In this document: in pieces, positions 10,264 through 18,890 of the stretch
Numbering within the stretch: position 1 is the stretch's first letter
Layout: each line of letters begins with the position of its first letter
Source: Candidatus Dormiibacterota bacterium
GTDB taxonomy: Bacteria > Chloroflexota > Dormibacteria > Aeolococcales > Aeolococcaceae
Direction of reading: 5' to 3'
Length of the DNA stretch: 55,330 bases
NCBI GenBank assembly: GCA_003135895.1
Contig: PNBE01000077.1
Coordinates: forward strand, 265-55,594
Made by a program: the position numbers and the translations under genes
Notes under the pieces: generated by a model
Told to the model about the DNA's origin: nothing
Seen by the model: only the letters and a program-made list of their open reading frames with translations
Databases searched by the model: none

Positions 10264-11469
10264 ATGCCCCAAAAACCAACCGACCCCCCCGTCGACGCCG
10301 ACCAGGGAGAAGCAGAGACTCCGGCAGCCGAGGTGATCGAGGTTGACGCGGTCGAACTCGATGACACCGAGGAGATCGAGATCGAGATCGGGGTCGTCGT
10401 CGAGACCGACGACGATGACGATGACGAGGACGAGGAGGAGGAGGTCGTCGCCGTCGTCGTTGCAGCCCCGGTGGTGGTCGCGCCCGCACCGCATCCTTCA
10501 CCGACGCCCGGCAGACCGCCCGGCGCTCGCGAAGAGCCCCCGCCACCCTTTGGGGTCGGCGAGCGCGTGATCCTCACGTCGAACACGCGACCGCGCACCG
10601 GAACCTCGATCGGGGACTACCCGGTCGGCTCGAGGGGAATCGTCGAGACGGTATTGAGCCAGACCGCCATCGTCCGCTTCGACAGGCATTCGGACACCAA
10701 GGAAGTGGTGGCCTTCACCTGCCTCGAGACCGCGGAGACCCCGGAGCGTCACGCCGAGCTCACCCTGCTCATGGTCGAGCCCGTTCGGGTGGGAGACCGA
10801 GGTCCACGGCCGCCCGCCAACGGCACGGTCCCGCCGCAGGCTGCTGAGCCGAAGCCGGTTGAAGCTGCCGTCGCGCCCGCCCCGCCCAAGGCCGTCGCGG
10901 TGCCCGCGAAGCGCGCGGAGCCCCGTCCCGCGGCTGCGGACTCCACGCCACCTCACCCGACCGTGGTCAAGCCGTCCGCGGCCACGGCCTCTCGCACCAC
11001 GAAGGCCGCCCCCTCGGCGCCGCCGATGAAGGCCACGCCCGCCGCCAAGGCAGCACCGGCTCCCAAGGCGAAGTCCGTGGCGACGACCGCGCCCGCCGCT
11101 AAAGCTGCGAAAGCCGCGCCGGCGGCCAAAGTCAGGCCCGCCGCCAAGCCGAAGCCCACCGTCAAGGCCAGGCCCGCCCCCAAAGCCAAGAACGCTGCCA
11201 AGGTGAAGCCTCCGGGCGCTGTCAAACCGAAGCCCGCAGCGAGGAGCGCAGCGGTAAGAACCGCTGCGCGATCTTCGGCACCGGCCTCGAAGTCCGGCGC
11301 CAAAGGCGTGGCAAAGCCGACCCCAAAGGCCAAGGCTGCGGCGCCGAAGAAGCCCGTCGCCAAGGCGGCACCAGCGAAGTCCGCGCGGTCAGCCGCCGCC
11401 AAGCGAGCCTCCGCCACCCCGGCGAAGTCCGCCCGCTCCAAGCCCGCCGCCGGGCGGCGAGGGCGCTGA
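10264..11469 (+). CDS. Acidic N-terminus / SH3-like core / histone H1-like basic tail protein
   Basis: I do not recognise a named family for this 401-residue protein. Residues 1-65 are strongly acidic and contain an Asp/Glu run around residues 49-60. Residues about 96-158 form a compact, non-repetitive region (FGVGERVILTS, PVGSRGIVETV, AIVRFDRHSD) that looks like a small beta-barrel of the KOW/SH3 kind. From about residue 190 to the end it is almost only Ala, Lys, Pro, Ser and Thr with AKAAPAAK- and KPKP-like repeats, like bacterial histone H1-type tails that bind nucleic acid. No signal peptide or membrane segment is present. A nucleoid- or RNA-binding role is inference from composition. It faces plsC convergently. 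Confidence 0.75.
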   Translation: MPQKPTDPPVDADQGEAETPAAEVIEVDAVELDDTEEIEIEIGVVVETDDDDDDEDEEEEVVAVVVAAPVVVAPAPHPSPTPGRPPGAREEPPPPFGVGERVILTSNTRPRTGTSIGDYPVGSRGIVETVLSQTAIVRFDRHSDTKEVVAFTCLETAETPERHAELTLLMVEPVRVGDRGPRPPANGTVPPQAAEPKPVEAAVAPAPPKAVAVPAKRAEPRPAAADSTPPHPTVVKPSAATASRTTKAAPSAPPMKATPAAKAAPAPKAKSVATTAPAAKAAKAAPAAKVRPAAKPKPTVKARPAPKAKNAAKVKPPGAVKPKPAARSAAVRTAARSSAPASKSGAKGVAKPTPKAKAAAPKKPVAKAAPAKSARSAAAKRASATPAKSARSKPAAGRRGR

Positions 11470-11480
11470 CCGGTTCCGGA

Positions 11481-12236
11481 TCACCCGACCCGGGGCGTTG
11501 CCTCGGGCTCTTCGAGTGAGGCGTAGACCCCACGGTAAGCAGGGGGGAGCAGCTCGGCGATTCGCACTCCGATGAGATCGGCGACCGCCTGGTCATCGCG
11601 CCGTTCTCCGGGCACCCGGTCCGGGAGCTTGAAGACCGGACCCAGTTGCAGCCGGATGGGCACGCGCTTGGGAAACTTGCGGCCACGGGGGAGCGCCGCC
11701 TCCGTGCCCCAGACCCCGACCGGCAGGATCGATGCGCCCGAACGGCGCGCGAGGAACCCGACGCCGGCTTCGGCGCGCCGCATTCCGGGAGTTGCTGAAC
11801 GGGTGCCCTCCAGGAAGATGAGCAGGCGACCACGGCGCGAGAGCACATCGAGCGACGTCCGAAGGGCCCGGCGATCGGCCGCGCCTCGATCGATCGGAAA
11901 GCAGTTACAGCCCGCGAGGATCCAGGCGATGATCGGGTTGTTGAAGAGTTCGCGCTTGGACAGGCAGTAGAGTACCCCAGGCCCGAAGCCTCCGAAGATC
12001 CACGGATCGATGTTGCTGAGGTGGTTGCAGACGACCAGCAGGGGCCCCTCAGAGGGCATCGACTTGATGGGATCGAGCTGGAGCCCGCGCCCGAAGAATC
12101 CCCGCAGCGAGGCCCTGCAGATGAGCGAGACCGCGCGGTAGCGCCAGCTTCTGACGCCGTCGTCGCGGACGGGAAACCGCCCGGGGAACCCGGGAATCTC
12201 TTCAGTCACGGGTGCCGATGGTAGGGCGTGGCGCAT
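11481..12236 (-). CDS. plsC: 1-acyl-sn-glycerol-3-phosphate acyltransferase (PlsC family)
   Basis: About 251 residues carrying the PlsC acyltransferase motifs: CNHLSNIDPW (H-X4-D catalytic motif), CFPIDRGAADRRAL (glycerolphosphate contact) and FLEGTRS (E-G-T-R substrate motif), then LPVGVWGTE. It transfers an acyl group to lysophosphatidate at the inner membrane in phospholipid synthesis. Starts are ambiguous: TTG 12245, ATG 12236 or GTG 12209 are all in frame before the conserved region. I chose the ATG because a TTGTAT hexamer lies 8 nt upstream. It shares a short divergent promoter region with tRNA-Lys and overlaps nothing downstream. Confidence 0.88.
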   Translation of the reverse strand: MRHALPSAPVTEEIPGFPGRFPVRDDGVRSWRYRAVSLICRASLRGFFGRGLQLDPIKSMPSEGPLLVVCNHLSNIDPWIFGGFGPGVLYCLSKRELFNNPIIAWILAGCNCFPIDRGAADRRALRTSLDVLSRRGRLLIFLEGTRSATPGMRRAEAGVGFLARRSGASILPVGVWGTEAALPRGRKFPKRVPIRLQLGPVFKLPDRVPGERRDDQAVADLIGVRIAELLPPAYRGVYASLEEPEATPRVG

Positions 12237-12245
12237 AGGCGGCAA

Positions 12246-12251
12246 TACAAT
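12246..12251 (+). promoter_or_regulatory. Putative -10 element of tRNA-Lys
   Basis: TACAAT matches the TATAAT consensus at five of six positions and lies 10 nt before the mature tRNA 5' end, placing the transcript start a few bases before the tRNA. The complementary strand of the same stretch offers a -10-like hexamer for plsC. Confidence 0.45.
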
Positions 12252-12261
12252 CCTGGCTCCG

Positions 12262-12332
12262 GCCCCCTTAGCTCATCGGTAGAGCAGCCGGCTTTTAACC
12301 GGTTGAGGGAGGTTCGATTCCTCCAGGGGGCA
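12262..12332 (+). tRNA. tRNA-Lys (anticodon TTT)
   Basis: The sequence folds as a full cloverleaf of 71 nt. The acceptor stem is GCCCCCT with AGGGGGC, the D stem GCTC/GAGC, the anticodon stem GCCGG/CCGGT closing the loop CTTTTAA with anticodon TTT, and the T stem GGAGG/CCTCC closing TTCGATT. The discriminator base is A at 12332. The 3' CCA is not encoded, because the next bases are GTC. The variable loop is the short 4-nt class I type. Confidence 0.96.
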
Positions 12333-12370
12333 GTCCTTGCAGGGGGCAGTTCTTGCGTGGGGCACTTCTG
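12324..12370. repeat. Degenerate tandem repeat of the tRNA-Lys 3' end
   Basis: A 16-nt unit beginning CAGGGGGCAGT occurs at 12324-12339 and 12340-12355 with one mismatch, and a decayed third unit follows at 12356-12370 (CGTGGGGCACTTCTG). The first copy comprises the last nine bases of the tRNA plus its immediate 3' flank. It looks like slippage or unequal duplication. The rest of the gap up to 12399 shows nothing else. Confidence 0.7.
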
Positions 12371-12399
12371 CGGAAGGGCATCGCCGCGCTCGACCGGGT

Positions 12400-13656
12400 T
12401 CAGGCAGCGCTGATCTCGATGTCGAGCAGTCCCTGCGCCCGACGCAGCGAGGCTTCGACTCCTCGAGGCGTCTCTCCGCGAGCGAAGATGAATCCGAGAT
12501 AGCGATCCCCCTCGGGCAGCGGCCTCACCCTCTCGCCGATGGGTATGGACATGGCCACGCCTGTGATCCCCGCGACCGACTCCGCCTCCTCGACACCGCG
12601 GACCCCGCGCAGGATCCCCGCGGCCGGCATGGGCAGCATGAACACACCGCACGCTTTGTCGACCATGTGCACCGCGCCCAGCGGCAGTCCGCACGCCTCA
12701 CGCAGGATGACGTTCTCGAGGGTCCGGACCTCGCTCGGCGCATCAGCGCACGAAAGACGGATCACCTGCGAGCACAGGCCACCGATCGAGCGCGCCGCCA
12801 CCTCGATGACCACGGGGACATCGCCGTCCATCCTGACCTCAGCGTGGACGGGTCCGTGGCGCAGACCGAGGGCCGACACGGCAGCGCGCACCGCATCGAG
12901 CACAGCGCCTTGCATCGCGGCGTCGAGGCGCGACGGCGTCACGTAGATGGTCTCCTCAAAAAACGGACCGACCAGTGGATCGGGCTTGTCGAAAAGGGCG
13001 ATGACCGCGAGAGACCCTTCCTGCACAAGGCCTTCGAGAGCAACCTCGGCACCCTCGACGTAGCTCTCGATGATCAGCGGTGGGAGCACGCCGTCGCCAC
13101 ATATCTCGCGCATCAACGCGCCCACTCGCCGCGCGGCGACACCCGATTCGGCGCGGTCGTCGGCGCGAATCACGCCTCGACTCGCGGCCAGATCGACGGG
13201 CTTGATGACACACGGGAGGCCGCTGATGCCGATGGCTGCATCGAGCGCTTCGTCGCCGGCGGTGATATCGAGCTCCGCGAAGCTGGGCTGACGCAAACCG
13301 GCTTTGGCAAGACGTGCGCGCAGTTGGCGTTTATCACGTGTCGCGCGGACGGCAGACACCGGATTCCGGTGCGGCGTGCCCAGCCGTTCGGCGACAGTGG
13401 CCGCGGTCACCACCGAGCCTTCGTCGACGCCGACAACCGCGTCGACCGGCCACCTCGCCGCGAACTCCATGGCACGATCCGCCGACTCCACAGGTTGGCG
13501 AAGATCGAGTGTCAGCACGCGTCCTTCCATGAGCGTCGCGAGGGTCGGCGCCTCGTTGGACGCGACGACGACCTGGAGGCCGAGGTCGTCCGCCGCCTTG
13601 AGAAATGCCGTTGCGCGATACGTCTCGGTTGGCAGGATCAGCATCACCCTTGGCAT
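12400..13656 (-). CDS. ATP-grasp domain carboxylate-amine/thiol ligase-like protein
   Basis: This 418-residue protein has an N-terminal pre-ATP-grasp domain (MLILPTETYRATAFLKAADDLGLQVVVAS, then VDAVVGVDEGSV). The ATP-grasp core contains PCVIKPVDLAASRGVIRADD (ATP-binding lysine region), IIESYVEGAEVALEGLV, and HAEVRMDGDVPVVIEVAARSIGG (metal-binding Glu and Asn/Arg region). A C-terminal domain of about 100 residues follows. The architecture resembles the carnosine-synthase/biotin-carboxylase-like ligases that join a carboxylate to an amine via an acyl phosphate. The substrate is not predictable and no biosynthetic partners adjoin. TAGGCT lies 6 nt before the ATG, suggesting a leaderless monocistronic transcript. 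Confidence 0.8.
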   Translation of the reverse strand: MPRVMLILPTETYRATAFLKAADDLGLQVVVASNEAPTLATLMEGRVLTLDLRQPVESADRAMEFAARWPVDAVVGVDEGSVVTAATVAERLGTPHRNPVSAVRATRDKRQLRARLAKAGLRQPSFAELDITAGDEALDAAIGISGLPCVIKPVDLAASRGVIRADDRAESGVAARRVGALMREICGDGVLPPLIIESYVEGAEVALEGLVQEGSLAVIALFDKPDPLVGPFFEETIYVTPSRLDAAMQGAVLDAVRAAVSALGLRHGPVHAEVRMDGDVPVVIEVAARSIGGLCSQVIRLSCADAPSEVRTLENVILREACGLPLGAVHMVDKACGVFMLPMPAAGILRGVRGVEEAESVAGITGVAMSIPIGERVRPLPEGDRYLGFIFARGETPRGVEASLRRAQGLLDIEISAA

Positions 13657-13662
13657 GTGTTC

Positions 13663-13668
13663 AGCCTA
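13663..13668 (-). promoter_or_regulatory. Putative leaderless -10 element of the ATP-grasp gene
   Basis: On the minus strand the hexamer is TAGGCT, 6 nt before ATG 13656. TAGGCT also precedes the genes starting at 53078 and 36529. Assigned from position and recurrence only. Confidence 0.45.
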
Positions 13669-13706
13669 CGCTCGCGATTCGCGCCGACGTACCATGATGC
13701 GAGACC

Positions 13707-14291
13707 GTGAAGGAACCGAGAATCTCAATCACCGACTTCGCTTTGAGCCGCGTCGAGCAGGTTCGGGCCAATCGCAAACAGCCGGACGCGGGCGTGCGAA
13801 TCGCCATCACGGGCAGGCACGATGGTGCATTCAACTACGACCTGTCACTGGTCAATCCGGGCGACGAACACGACGGCGATCTGGTCGTGAGCGGACCGGC
13901 TGGTGTGCGCTTCACGATGCCGCTCGCGTCGGCGCCATACCTCGACGGCATCACCGTCGATGCCGACCGGGCGCGGGGCGCATTGACCATCGACAATCCG
14001 AATCCGCTCTGGTTCGACGACCTCGCTCGCGACGTGCAGCGACTTCTGGACGAGGAGATCAACCCGTCGGTTGCCACCCACGGTGGGTTTATCGATCTGC
14101 TCGACGTCAGCGATGGAGTCGCGTTCATCCACATGGGAGGTGGCTGCCAGGGCTGTGGCATGGCCGAGGTGACCCTGGGGCAGGGAGTGCGCGTCGCGAT
14201 CCTCGAGCGTTTCCCACAGATCACCGAGGTCCGCGACACGACGGATCACGGGCAGGGCGCGAATCCCTACTACCAGGCTGCCAAGAAGTAG
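13707..14291 (+). CDS. nfuA: Fe-S cluster biogenesis protein NfuA (NifU C-terminal domain)
   Basis: The 194-residue length matches NfuA of other bacteria. Residues 1-100 resemble an A-type (HesB/IscA) scaffold but without its cysteines, ending in LTIDNPNPLWF. Residues 105-185 are a NifU-like domain with VATHGGFIDLLDV and the Cys147-x-x-Cys150 pair in GGGCQGCGMAE that binds a [4Fe-4S] cluster between two subunits. NfuA carries clusters to apo-targets, particularly under stress. The start is GTG 13707. It is divergent from the ATP-grasp gene across 50 nt and convergent with the GNAT gene. No isc/suf genes lie nearby. Confidence 0.92.
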   Translation: MKEPRISITDFALSRVEQVRANRKQPDAGVRIAITGRHDGAFNYDLSLVNPGDEHDGDLVVSGPAGVRFTMPLASAPYLDGITVDADRARGALTIDNPNPLWFDDLARDVQRLLDEEINPSVATHGGFIDLLDVSDGVAFIHMGGGCQGCGMAEVTLGQGVRVAILERFPQITEVRDTTDHGQGANPYYQAAKK

Positions 14292-14303
14292 CCTGAGCCG
14301 GGA

Positions 14304-14783
14304 TTATGGCTGGGCCACGCCGGTGTCAAGCCAGTAGTCAACCCAGCTTTCCCGTGTGGCACCGACATGGTCGTAGACCGCCTGCGCGGCCAGGTTGTCA
14401 ACCGCCGTCTGCCAGACCATTCGAATCGCGCCATGGTCGCGGCAGCGCTCGAGACAGGCGCTGATGAGCGCGGATCCCACTCCCCGGCCACGAAACGCCG
14501 GAGTCACAAACAGGTCGTTCATGACGCCGATGCGGCCGGCACTCGTCGTCTCCCAACTCCAGAACAGCGTGGCGAAGCCAAGATCCTCGGCGCCGTCGCG
14601 GGCGATCAATTGCACCCCCTCGCGGGCCGGATCCGCCATCAGCGCGCGAGCCATGGCCAGGAGTGAAGCGTCGGATGGCCGGACGCGGTAGAAGTCGCAA
14701 TAACCCCGCATCAGCGGCAGCAGCCGCTCGACCTCGGCATCGGTTGTGACAGGACCCACCTCCACCCGACCTCGCTCCGGCAT
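14304..14783 (-). CDS. GNAT family N-acetyltransferase
   Basis: From ATG 14783 the protein has 159 residues. Motif A of GNAT enzymes is visible as LFVTPAFRGRGVGSALISACLERC, where the R/Q-x-x-G-x-G/A loop (RGRGVG) binds the pyrophosphate of acetyl-CoA. It is preceded by GRIGVMNDLFV and followed by VWQTAVDNLAAQAVYDHVGAT, the usual last strand-helix. The length and 'N-AQAVYDHVGA' ending suggest a small-molecule or N-terminal acetyltransferase; the acceptor is unknown. AGGAG lies 7 nt upstream of the ATG and decides the start; the frame is open further upstream, but that part does not look like protein. Confidence 0.87.
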   Translation of the reverse strand: MPERGRVEVGPVTTDAEVERLLPLMRGYCDFYRVRPSDASLLAMARALMADPAREGVQLIARDGAEDLGFATLFWSWETTSAGRIGVMNDLFVTPAFRGRGVGSALISACLERCRDHGAIRMVWQTAVDNLAAQAVYDHVGATRESWVDYWLDTGVAQP

Positions 14784-14906
14784 GCCTGGTCTCCTCGTTG
14801 TGGGCTGATCCTGCTCACCAGCCTGTCCGTCTTTTTTGCGGCCTGAGGTCATTGTCGTTCCACAGTCGCAACCGGAATTCAACACGAGATCGGCAAAGCT
14901 GCTCGC

Positions 14907-17276
14907 GTGAGTTCCGCGGCCCCTCGCGAGAGGCGGGCACTCCCGACATTCCTCAGGGCGACGGGGCGAGCCCCGCATGCGCTCTGGGTTGTGTACGCGG
15001 TCATGTCCATATTGCTGGCCGCGTATGTCGTGTCACTCCTCGTGCGCTCCCCGGGTGATCGCTGGCCGTGGATCGACGGCTGGGGCGTCGCAGCCTACGA
15101 GGTCGTCGTTGCCGGCCTGCTCCTGGCCCGCGGGTTCACCAAGCTCCCGGGTCGGGTGATCCCAATTGTCCTGGGCAGTGGCGTTTCCGCGTGGGCACTG
15201 GGCGACGTGGTTCTCACCTGGCAATCCTGGGGCGGCGCAACCCTGCCCAACCCGTCGCTCGCCGATGCCTTTTACGTCTGCTTCTATCCGCTGGCCTACA
15301 CAGCGGTCGCGCTCATGCTCCGCAAGGAGATCAAGCGACTCCTCCCGGCGACCTGGCTGGATGGAGCGATCGCCGGCCTCGGCGCAGCCGCCGTCTGCGC
15401 AGCCTTCGCCTTCGACGCGGTCTTCAGGACCCTCGGTGGCGACGCCGCCCATCTCACCCCGTTCGGCGTGGCTGTGGATCTGATCTACCCGATCGGTGAC
15501 GTCCTCCTCCTCGCCCTGGTGGTGGGGGGCACTGCCGTCCTCCCGGGACGGCGCGTGCCCTGGCTGCTCTTCGCCGCGGCGTGCGCGTTGAACGGGGTCG
15601 GAGACACCTTCAACCTCTTCGGATCGACGTCACAGGTCGGGGTGGTCTTCAACGGGATCGCCTGGCCGATCGCGATCACCCTGATGTCGATCTCGGTGTG
15701 GATGCCCCCGGGTCGTCGCGATCTGGTCGAGGGCGGCAAGCTCCCCGGCTTCCTGTTGCCGGGAACCGGGGCCGTTGCCGGGGTGGTGATCCTGTTCCTG
15801 GGGGCGGTGCAGCACGAGGTGATCCAGATCGCCGTCGGGCTCGCCACGGCGACCATGGTCGTGGTCGGACTGCGTCTCTCGATGTCGGTTCAGGGCCTGC
15901 GTGCATTGACTGAGCAACGCCACCGCCAGGCGGTCACCGACGAGCTCACCGGGCTTGGCAACCGCCGCCAGCTCACCACCTTGCTCGACGCGTTCTTCGA
16001 AGACCTGGCCGACCCCACGACGCCGCCCCGCACCCTGGCGTTCCTCTTCGTCGACCTGGACCACTTCAAGGAGATCAACGACTCCTTCGGGCACTCCGCC
16101 GGCGATGAGCTGCTGAGACAGCTCGGACCGCGGCTCACCAGCTCACTGCGCGCGTCTGACGTTCTTGTCCGCATCGGCGGGGACGAGCTCGGCGCGGTGC
16201 TCATCGACAGTGACCCCTCGTACGCGGCCGGGCTCGCCCGGCGCCTCACGGCGCTGCTCGAGCAGCCCTTCATCCTCAACGGGGTCAGCGTGCACATCAG
16301 TGCGAGCATCGGGATTGCTGGCGCGCCCGCTGACGCCGGCGACAGCCTCGGACTGATGCGCTGCGCCGATGTCGCCATGTATCGAGCCAAGCTGACCCAT
16401 CAGTCATTTGAGGTGTACACGCCGTCGATCGACGACGGCGGCAACCGCCTCGTGCTCGTCGAGGAGTTGCGGGCCGCCGTCGACGGCGAACGTCTCGTGC
16501 TGCACTATCAGCCGCAGGTCGATCTGCGCAACGGCGAGACCGTCGCCGCCGAGGCGTTGGTGCGCTGGCCGCATCCTCGCCTCGGGCTGATCCCACCACT
16601 CGACTTCCTTCCGCTCGCGGAGGAGGCGGGCCTGATGGGACCGCTGACTCGCCTCGTGCTCGAGCAGGCGCTCGCCCAGTGCGCCGCATGGCGCGCCGCG
16701 GGCAGCCGTCTCGCCATGTCCGTGAATGTCTCGTCGTCGAACCTGCTCGATCCGGGATTCATCGAGGTCCTGAGGGGGGCGTTGCGACGCCACCGCGTGC
16801 CTGCTGCAGCCCTCATCCTCGAGATCACCGAGACCACGATCATCCGCGACTTCGCGGCGTGCCAGAGCGTGATCGAAGAAGTCCGCGCCATGGGCGTGGG
16901 CGTGTCGATCGACGACTTCGGGTCGGGATTCACGTCGCTCGCCTATCTCGGGAGCCTGCCGATCACCGAGCTGAAGCTCGACCGCACCTTCATCGGCGGC
17001 CTGAGCGCCACCGGTCGCGAGCAGGACATGAAGTTGGTGCGCGCGACGATCGAGCTCGGTCACGCGCTCGGGCTGCTCGTCGTCGCCGAGGGCATCGAGA
17101 CCCTGGCAACCCTTGAGTTGCTGTCCCTGCTCGGCTGCGACCGCGCGCAGGGCTATTTCACCGGACGACCGGTGCCCGCGCAGGACTTCGAGCTGACCTC
17201 GACGCTTCCGACCCTCCGGGTGGCAAGCGCCGAAGCCGACGAGTTCTTCCCGAAGTACCTGCGCACCGCCGTCTGA
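14907..17276 (+). CDS. Membrane GGDEF/EAL cyclic-di-GMP signalling protein
   Basis: This 789-residue protein has about eight hydrophobic helices in residues 25-325 that form a membrane sensor (MASE-like in layout). A GGDEF domain starts near residue 342 (TDELTGLGNRR) and its signature reads GGDEL at about residue 423. An EAL domain starts near residue 548 with AAEALVRW, LEITETTII, IDDFGSGFTSLAYL, LKLDRTF and VVAEGIETL, so the Mg-binding and catalytic residues of an active phosphodiesterase appear present. The GGDEF signature deviates only in its last residue. The net output (synthesis or breakdown of c-di-GMP) cannot be told from sequence. Start GTG 14907 lacks an obvious Shine-Dalgarno. Confidence 0.92.
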   Translation: MSSAAPRERRALPTFLRATGRAPHALWVVYAVMSILLAAYVVSLLVRSPGDRWPWIDGWGVAAYEVVVAGLLLARGFTKLPGRVIPIVLGSGVSAWALGDVVLTWQSWGGATLPNPSLADAFYVCFYPLAYTAVALMLRKEIKRLLPATWLDGAIAGLGAAAVCAAFAFDAVFRTLGGDAAHLTPFGVAVDLIYPIGDVLLLALVVGGTAVLPGRRVPWLLFAAACALNGVGDTFNLFGSTSQVGVVFNGIAWPIAITLMSISVWMPPGRRDLVEGGKLPGFLLPGTGAVAGVVILFLGAVQHEVIQIAVGLATATMVVVGLRLSMSVQGLRALTEQRHRQAVTDELTGLGNRRQLTTLLDAFFEDLADPTTPPRTLAFLFVDLDHFKEINDSFGHSAGDELLRQLGPRLTSSLRASDVLVRIGGDELGAVLIDSDPSYAAGLARRLTALLEQPFILNGVSVHISASIGIAGAPADAGDSLGLMRCADVAMYRAKLTHQSFEVYTPSIDDGGNRLVLVEELRAAVDGERLVLHYQPQVDLRNGETVAAEALVRWPHPRLGLIPPLDFLPLAEEAGLMGPLTRLVLEQALAQCAAWRAAGSRLAMSVNVSSSNLLDPGFIEVLRGALRRHRVPAAALILEITETTIIRDFAACQSVIEEVRAMGVGVSIDDFGSGFTSLAYLGSLPITELKLDRTFIGGLSATGREQDMKLVRATIELGHALGLLVVAEGIETLATLELLSLLGCDRAQGYFTGRPVPAQDFELTSTLPTLRVASAEADEFFPKYLRTAV

Positions 17277-17414
17277 CCAGAGGTCGCCACGCGGCGGCTC
17301 CTGTGCATCCTGACCACTGTGAGTCGTGCGCGGCGTACAGACCGGCGGCCACGGATCTGTGCGTCGCGGCCGAAGAACCACGCGCCCGCCTCTGACAGAG
17401 TTCCTGTGCAAGAC

Positions 17415-17432
17415 GCATGTCCCTGTACATGC
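17415..17432. promoter_or_regulatory. Inverted repeat upstream of the ammonium transporter
   Basis: GCATGT and ACATGC form a perfect 6-bp inverted repeat around a 6-nt spacer, ending about 31 nt before the amt ATG. It could be an operator or a small RNA hairpin in the leader. The rest of the 187-nt gap between the GGDEF/EAL gene and amt shows no ORF or terminator with a U-run. The amt start itself has AGGTGAGG upstream. Confidence 0.4.
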
Positions 17433-17463
17433 ATTGCAGCAGAGTTAGAGGTGAGGTATCGCA

Positions 17464-18867
17464 ATGTTGTCTGCCCTGACCCCGGATCCAAGCTGGCTGA
17501 ACTCCGGCGACACCGCGTGGCAACTCACGTCGGCGACGCTGGTCGGGATCATGAGCATCCCCGGCTTGGCGATCCTGTACGCAGGGTTGATGAAGCGGAA
17601 ATTCGCCGTCAACTCTGCGCTGATGGTCGTGTACGCGTTCGCGATGACGCTGGTCATCTGGATGTTCTTCGCCTACGACATGAGCTTCGGCCAGCCGCTG
17701 CACGTCGCTGGGGCCGCTACGACGTTCGTGGGAATACCGCATCCCGTCGCGGGAGCGACTGACCTCGAACAACAGGCAAGCATCCCGCTGCTCACCGGGC
17801 TGATCCCGGCGCTGCGCTTCCCGATGTCGTCGCTCGTCTACTTCCAGTTCGTGTTCGCGACAATCACGGTGATCATCCTCGGCGGCGCGCTGCTCGGACG
17901 CATCAGCTTCAAGGCGTGGGCGCTCTTCGTCCCGCTCTGGATCACACTGGTCTACTCGGTTGGAGCCTTCAGCCTCTGGGGCGGTGGATGGCTCGGTGCC
18001 CTCGGCGCCGTGGACTACAGCGGTGGCTACGTCATCCATGTCGCTGCTGCCGTGTCCGCGTTCGTCGCTGCTGCCGTGATCGGTCCACGGATGCTCAAGG
18101 ATCGGCAGAACAACGCGCCGAGCAACATCATGCTTGCAGTCGCGGGAGGAGGACTGCTCTGGCTCGGCTGGAGCGGGTTCAACGGTGGTGATCCGTACTT
18201 CGCGAACGCCGACGCGTCGGCCGCGGTGCTCAACACGCACCTCTGCACAGCCACGGCCCTGCTGACCTGGATGATCATGGACATCTTCTTCCTGAAGAAG
18301 CCGACCATCCTCGGGATGATCAGCGGCATGATCGCGGGCCTGGTCGCGATCACCCCCGGTGCCGGTTACGTCAACGCCTATGCGGCCTTCGCCATCGGTA
18401 TCGGCGCCGGAGTCCTGCCCTGGCTGTCGATGAACAAGCTCGGCAAGACGAGGCTCTTCACGGGGCGGGTCGACGACACCCTCGGCGTCTTCCACACTCA
18501 CGGCGTTGCGGGAGCGTTTGGTGGCCTCATGACCGGCGTGCTCGCGTCGCCGAACATGATCGTGTACGTGGGCACTGCGGGGACGGCGTCCGTCGCCGTG
18601 ACCGGCCTCGCCTACGGCAACGCGAAGCAGCTGGGCCTCCAGGCGCTCGCGCTGGGTTTCATCATCGTGTACGACGCGGTGGCCACCTTCGTGGTGATCA
18701 AGCTGGTTGGACTCATCGTGCCGCTGCGCATGACCGATCGCGAGCTCGAGGTCGGGGACCTCCTGCTTCATGGCGAGGTGGCGATCGACATGGAGCCTCC
18801 GGAGGAGGTCATGTCGCTCAACGGACATCTGAGCCCGACGCCGGTGGAGGCCGGCTCGCCGGCCTGA
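17464..18867 (+). CDS. amt: Ammonium transporter Amt
   Basis: A 467-residue, 11-helix Amt/MEP/Rh channel. It begins SGDTAWQLTSATLVGIMSIPGLAILYAGLMKRK, the canonical first helix. The twin pore histidines are seen as GGYVIHVAAAVSAFVAA and VFHTHGVAGAFGG. It conducts ammonium/ammonia across the inner membrane for nitrogen assimilation. The tail after the last helix is about 55 residues and acidic. No glnK/glnB gene adjoins, which is unusual because Amt and its PII regulator are commonly paired. A good Shine-Dalgarno (AGGTGAGG) precedes the ATG, in contrast with the leaderless starts elsewhere. It is convergent with pyrD. Confidence 0.95.
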   Translation: MLSALTPDPSWLNSGDTAWQLTSATLVGIMSIPGLAILYAGLMKRKFAVNSALMVVYAFAMTLVIWMFFAYDMSFGQPLHVAGAATTFVGIPHPVAGATDLEQQASIPLLTGLIPALRFPMSSLVYFQFVFATITVIILGGALLGRISFKAWALFVPLWITLVYSVGAFSLWGGGWLGALGAVDYSGGYVIHVAAAVSAFVAAAVIGPRMLKDRQNNAPSNIMLAVAGGGLLWLGWSGFNGGDPYFANADASAAVLNTHLCTATALLTWMIMDIFFLKKPTILGMISGMIAGLVAITPGAGYVNAYAAFAIGIGAGVLPWLSMNKLGKTRLFTGRVDDTLGVFHTHGVAGAFGGLMTGVLASPNMIVYVGTAGTASVAVTGLAYGNAKQLGLQALALGFIIVYDAVATFVVIKLVGLIVPLRMTDRELEVGDLLLHGEVAIDMEPPEEVMSLNGHLSPTPVEAGSPA

Positions 18868-18890
18868 GGGCCGCAGTCAGTCAGCGGTAG

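Noticed and set aside
17158-18828. A 556-codon minus-strand frame over amt.
   Set aside because: It mirrors the amt gene; the product is Arg/His/Asp-rich and has no domain.
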